A stretch of 46,893 nucleotides of DNA from an uncultured Alphaproteobacteria bacterium. GTDB lineage: Bacteria; Pseudomonadota; Alphaproteobacteria; UBA7985; CAJQQZ01. Location of the stretch: assembly GCA_905480575.1 (NCBI GenBank), contig CAJQQZ010000048.1, positions 1-46,893 of the forward strand. Reading direction: 5' to 3'. Below the pieces are notes generated by a model. It saw only the letters and a list, made by a program, of their open reading frames with translations, was not told the DNA's origin and ran no database searches. The position numbers and the translations under genes are program-made. Below, in pieces: positions 45,633-46,893 of the stretch (the stretch's first letter is position 1; each line of letters starts with the position of its first letter).

Positions 45633-46586
45633 ATGGCATCTAATCAATCGAAAAAAGTCATCTACGCCGCCCTTATTGGCAACTCTATGATTGCGGTCAG
45701 TAAGTTTTTCGCGGCATCGGTCACAGGCTCCTCGGCCATGGTGTCAGAGGGCATTCACTCTGTCGTCGACTCAGGGAACCAATTGCTGTTGCTGTGGGGC
45801 ATTCACGTTTCAAACAAGAAGCCCGACGAGAAGCACCCTTTTGGCTACGGCATGGAGCTTTATTTCTGGGCCTTCGTGGTGGCGATCCTCATATTCGCCA
45901 TTGGCTCCGGCATCTCCTTCTATGAAGGCTTCAAGCATTTGGGCCACTCAGAGCCGATCAAAGCCCCCTGGTGGAACTATAGTGTCTTGATTTTTGGTAT
46001 GATCTTTGAAGGTTGGGCGTTGAGCGTCGCCTACAAAGAGTTCAACAAGATGCGCGGTTCAACCCCTTTGTTTGCTGCGATCCGCCACTCGAAAGACCCA
46101 ACCGTCTTTACGGTCCTGTTCGAAGACAGTGCCGCCATGTTGGGCCTCATCATAGCCTTCTTAGGCGTGGCTGGATCTCATTTGTTGGGTCTTCATTACC
46201 TGGACGCCCTGGCCTCTATCGGTATTGGCATCGTCTTGGCCGTCGTCGCTATCGTTCTCGCAATAGAGAGTAAAGGCCTGCTCATCGGTGAAGGTGCGGA
46301 TCCCAAAACCATACAAAGCATCCGCGAATGCATTGAGCGCGATAGCCGCATTCAATCCGTCAACGAATTGCTGACCATGCACCTCAGCCCGCAAGACATC
46401 CTGGTCAACGCCAGCATCGACTTCATCGATGGCCTGCCCGCCGAAGACGTCGAGGCCGCAATCACCTCCTTCGAAAAAGAAATCAAAGCCAAACACCCCG
46501 ACGTCCGCCGAATTTTCATCGAAGCCCAAAGCCTGTCCGGCCATTTGGCGGATATGAAAACGAGAGAGGTTAGTGAAGATTCGTGA
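45633..46586 (+). CDS. Cation diffusion facilitator family transporter (ZnT9-like branch)
   Basis: A 317-residue CDF protein with about six membrane segments and a C-terminal cytoplasmic domain (from about 215). TM2 carries the metal-site pattern H42xxxD46 in SEGIHSVVDSGNQ. The partner TM5 reads FEDSAAML (E164, D165) rather than the usual HxxxD. Such a substitution is typical of the SLC30A9/ZnT9-like branch and may change the ion or the transport direction, so I do not name a metal. The ATG at 45633 follows CAGGTAAG. It is 48 bases after the Rieske gene, and functional linkage to that operon is doubtful. Confidence 0.9.
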   Translation: MASNQSKKVIYAALIGNSMIAVSKFFAASVTGSSAMVSEGIHSVVDSGNQLLLLWGIHVSNKKPDEKHPFGYGMELYFWAFVVAILIFAIGSGISFYEGFKHLGHSEPIKAPWWNYSVLIFGMIFEGWALSVAYKEFNKMRGSTPLFAAIRHSKDPTVFTVLFEDSAAMLGLIIAFLGVAGSHLLGLHYLDALASIGIGIVLAVVAIVLAIESKGLLIGEGADPKTIQSIRECIERDSRIQSVNELLTMHLSPQDILVNASIDFIDGLPAEDVEAAITSFEKEIKAKHPDVRRIFIEAQSLSGHLADMKTREVSEDS

Positions 46587-46780
46587 GATCGAGTTGGCTC
46601 GTAACTGTAAAACTCCCAAGCATCCACAACAGACGTAATCAATCCTTTTACTCGCGAACTCACTTCCGCTTTCGAGATATGAGGACGGAAACCAGAAGTC
46701 ATTATGTCAGTTTATTTTTAAATTCATATTGTTCAGTGGCTTAGCTAATCAACAAGTAACATCGGCAAAAGTCCGGGGTA
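46587..46780. other. Gap between the CDF gene and the right-edge fragment
   Basis: Nothing convincing is seen here. The sequence is AT-rich near 46700-46745, and open frames in it are shadows or lack start signals. It probably contains the end of the insertion-like element whose coding end lies at 46781. Confidence 0.5.
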
Positions 46781-46893
46781 TCAAGCAGTTTCTTTTTGTC
46801 GGATGAGGTTTGGTAAGTGTGGGATATTGGGTGCGCCGGGATGTGATAGTCGGTCTCCAAGATAGTCCCAGAAATTAATTCCCAGCTTGGCGC
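46781..46893 (-). CDS. Probable transposase, C-terminal fragment (runs off right edge)
   Basis: The last 36 codons of a minus-strand gene are inside the window: AKLGINFWDYLGDRLSHPGA, then PNIPHLPNLIRQKETA, then TGA. The LG-x-x-FWDYLGDRL pattern followed by a Pro-rich IPxLPxLIRQ tail resembles the C termini of transposases I recall from alphaproteobacterial insertion sequences. This recognition is from memory and the fragment is short. The family cannot be settled without the rest of the gene. Confidence 0.5.
   Translation of the reverse strand, partial: AKLGINFWDYLGDRLSHPGAPNIPHLPNLIRQKETA

Noticed and set aside
46161-46702. Minus-strand open frames over the end of the CDF gene
   Set aside because: They mirror the CDF C-terminal domain codons and extend only a short way beyond it, with no start signal.
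1-46893. CRISPR array, tRNA, rRNA, toxin-antitoxin or prophage genes
   Set aside because: No regularly spaced repeats, tRNA-like cloverleafs in the gaps, or characteristic protein families were seen in reading the window.

Overview
The window looks like a housekeeping stretch of an alphaproteobacterial chromosome. Base composition is near 50% GC by eye. The evidence is synteny and family type. gatCAB diverges from ruvX-pyrB-pyrC'-plsY-dprA-topA-rnr, and the long minus-strand block rpsB-tsf-pyrH-frr-uppS-cdsA-dxr-rseP-bamA-skp-lpxD-fabZ-lpxA-lpxI-lpxB uses LpxI (DUF1009) for lipid A synthesis. A PleD-type diguanylate cyclase sits between rpmG and dinB, and DinB has a Cys-rich N-terminal extension. 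A marine Rhodospirillales/Kiloniellales-like organism is a reasonable guess, but that is inference.

Layout. Positions 1-67 hold the start of a gene running off the left edge (probable transposase), followed by an inverted repeat. Positions 297-3522 (minus) are gatB, gatA and gatC. Positions 3523-3987 are non-coding and contain two 101-bp palindromic repeat copies. Positions 3988-15976 (plus) run ruvX, pyrB, pyrC', plsY, dprA, topA, rnr, an S41 protease lipoprotein, a NUDIX hydrolase and rpmG with a strong terminator. Then come pleD (minus), dinB (plus) and the envelope/translation block from lpxB back to rpsB (18845-33389, minus). This block links ribosome assembly, isoprenoid and phospholipid precursors, outer-membrane assembly (BamA, Skp, RseP) and lipid A synthesis. 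Positions 33709-34653 hold a GFA-family protein and a small secreted protein. Positions 34982-45584 (plus) form a probable transport and catabolic operon: acyl-CoA ligase, LivG, LivH, LivM, substrate-binding protein, LivF, a secreted protein of unknown function, a PaaK-like AMP-binding protein with a non-canonical P-loop, and a Rieske oxygenase. A CDF transporter follows. The right edge holds the C-terminal end of another probable transposase.

Four genes (gatA, dprA, pleD and the secreted protein at 34149-34653) are each broken by one single-base indel, and in each case the continuation is obvious in another frame. gatA is expected to be essential and two of the sites are 8-base homopolymers, so uncorrected sequencing error is the most economical explanation. 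The C8 tract inside the GGDEF motif of pleD is the one place where real phase variation deserves a check.

The most biologically interesting items are the apparently catalytically dead PyrC' beside pyrB, the ligase/Liv/Rieske module with its P-loop-less PaaK-like protein and unknown secreted partner, the probable CTG start of rnr in frame with topA, and the dispersed palindromic repeat family. I see no CRISPR array, tRNA, rRNA, prophage or defence island.
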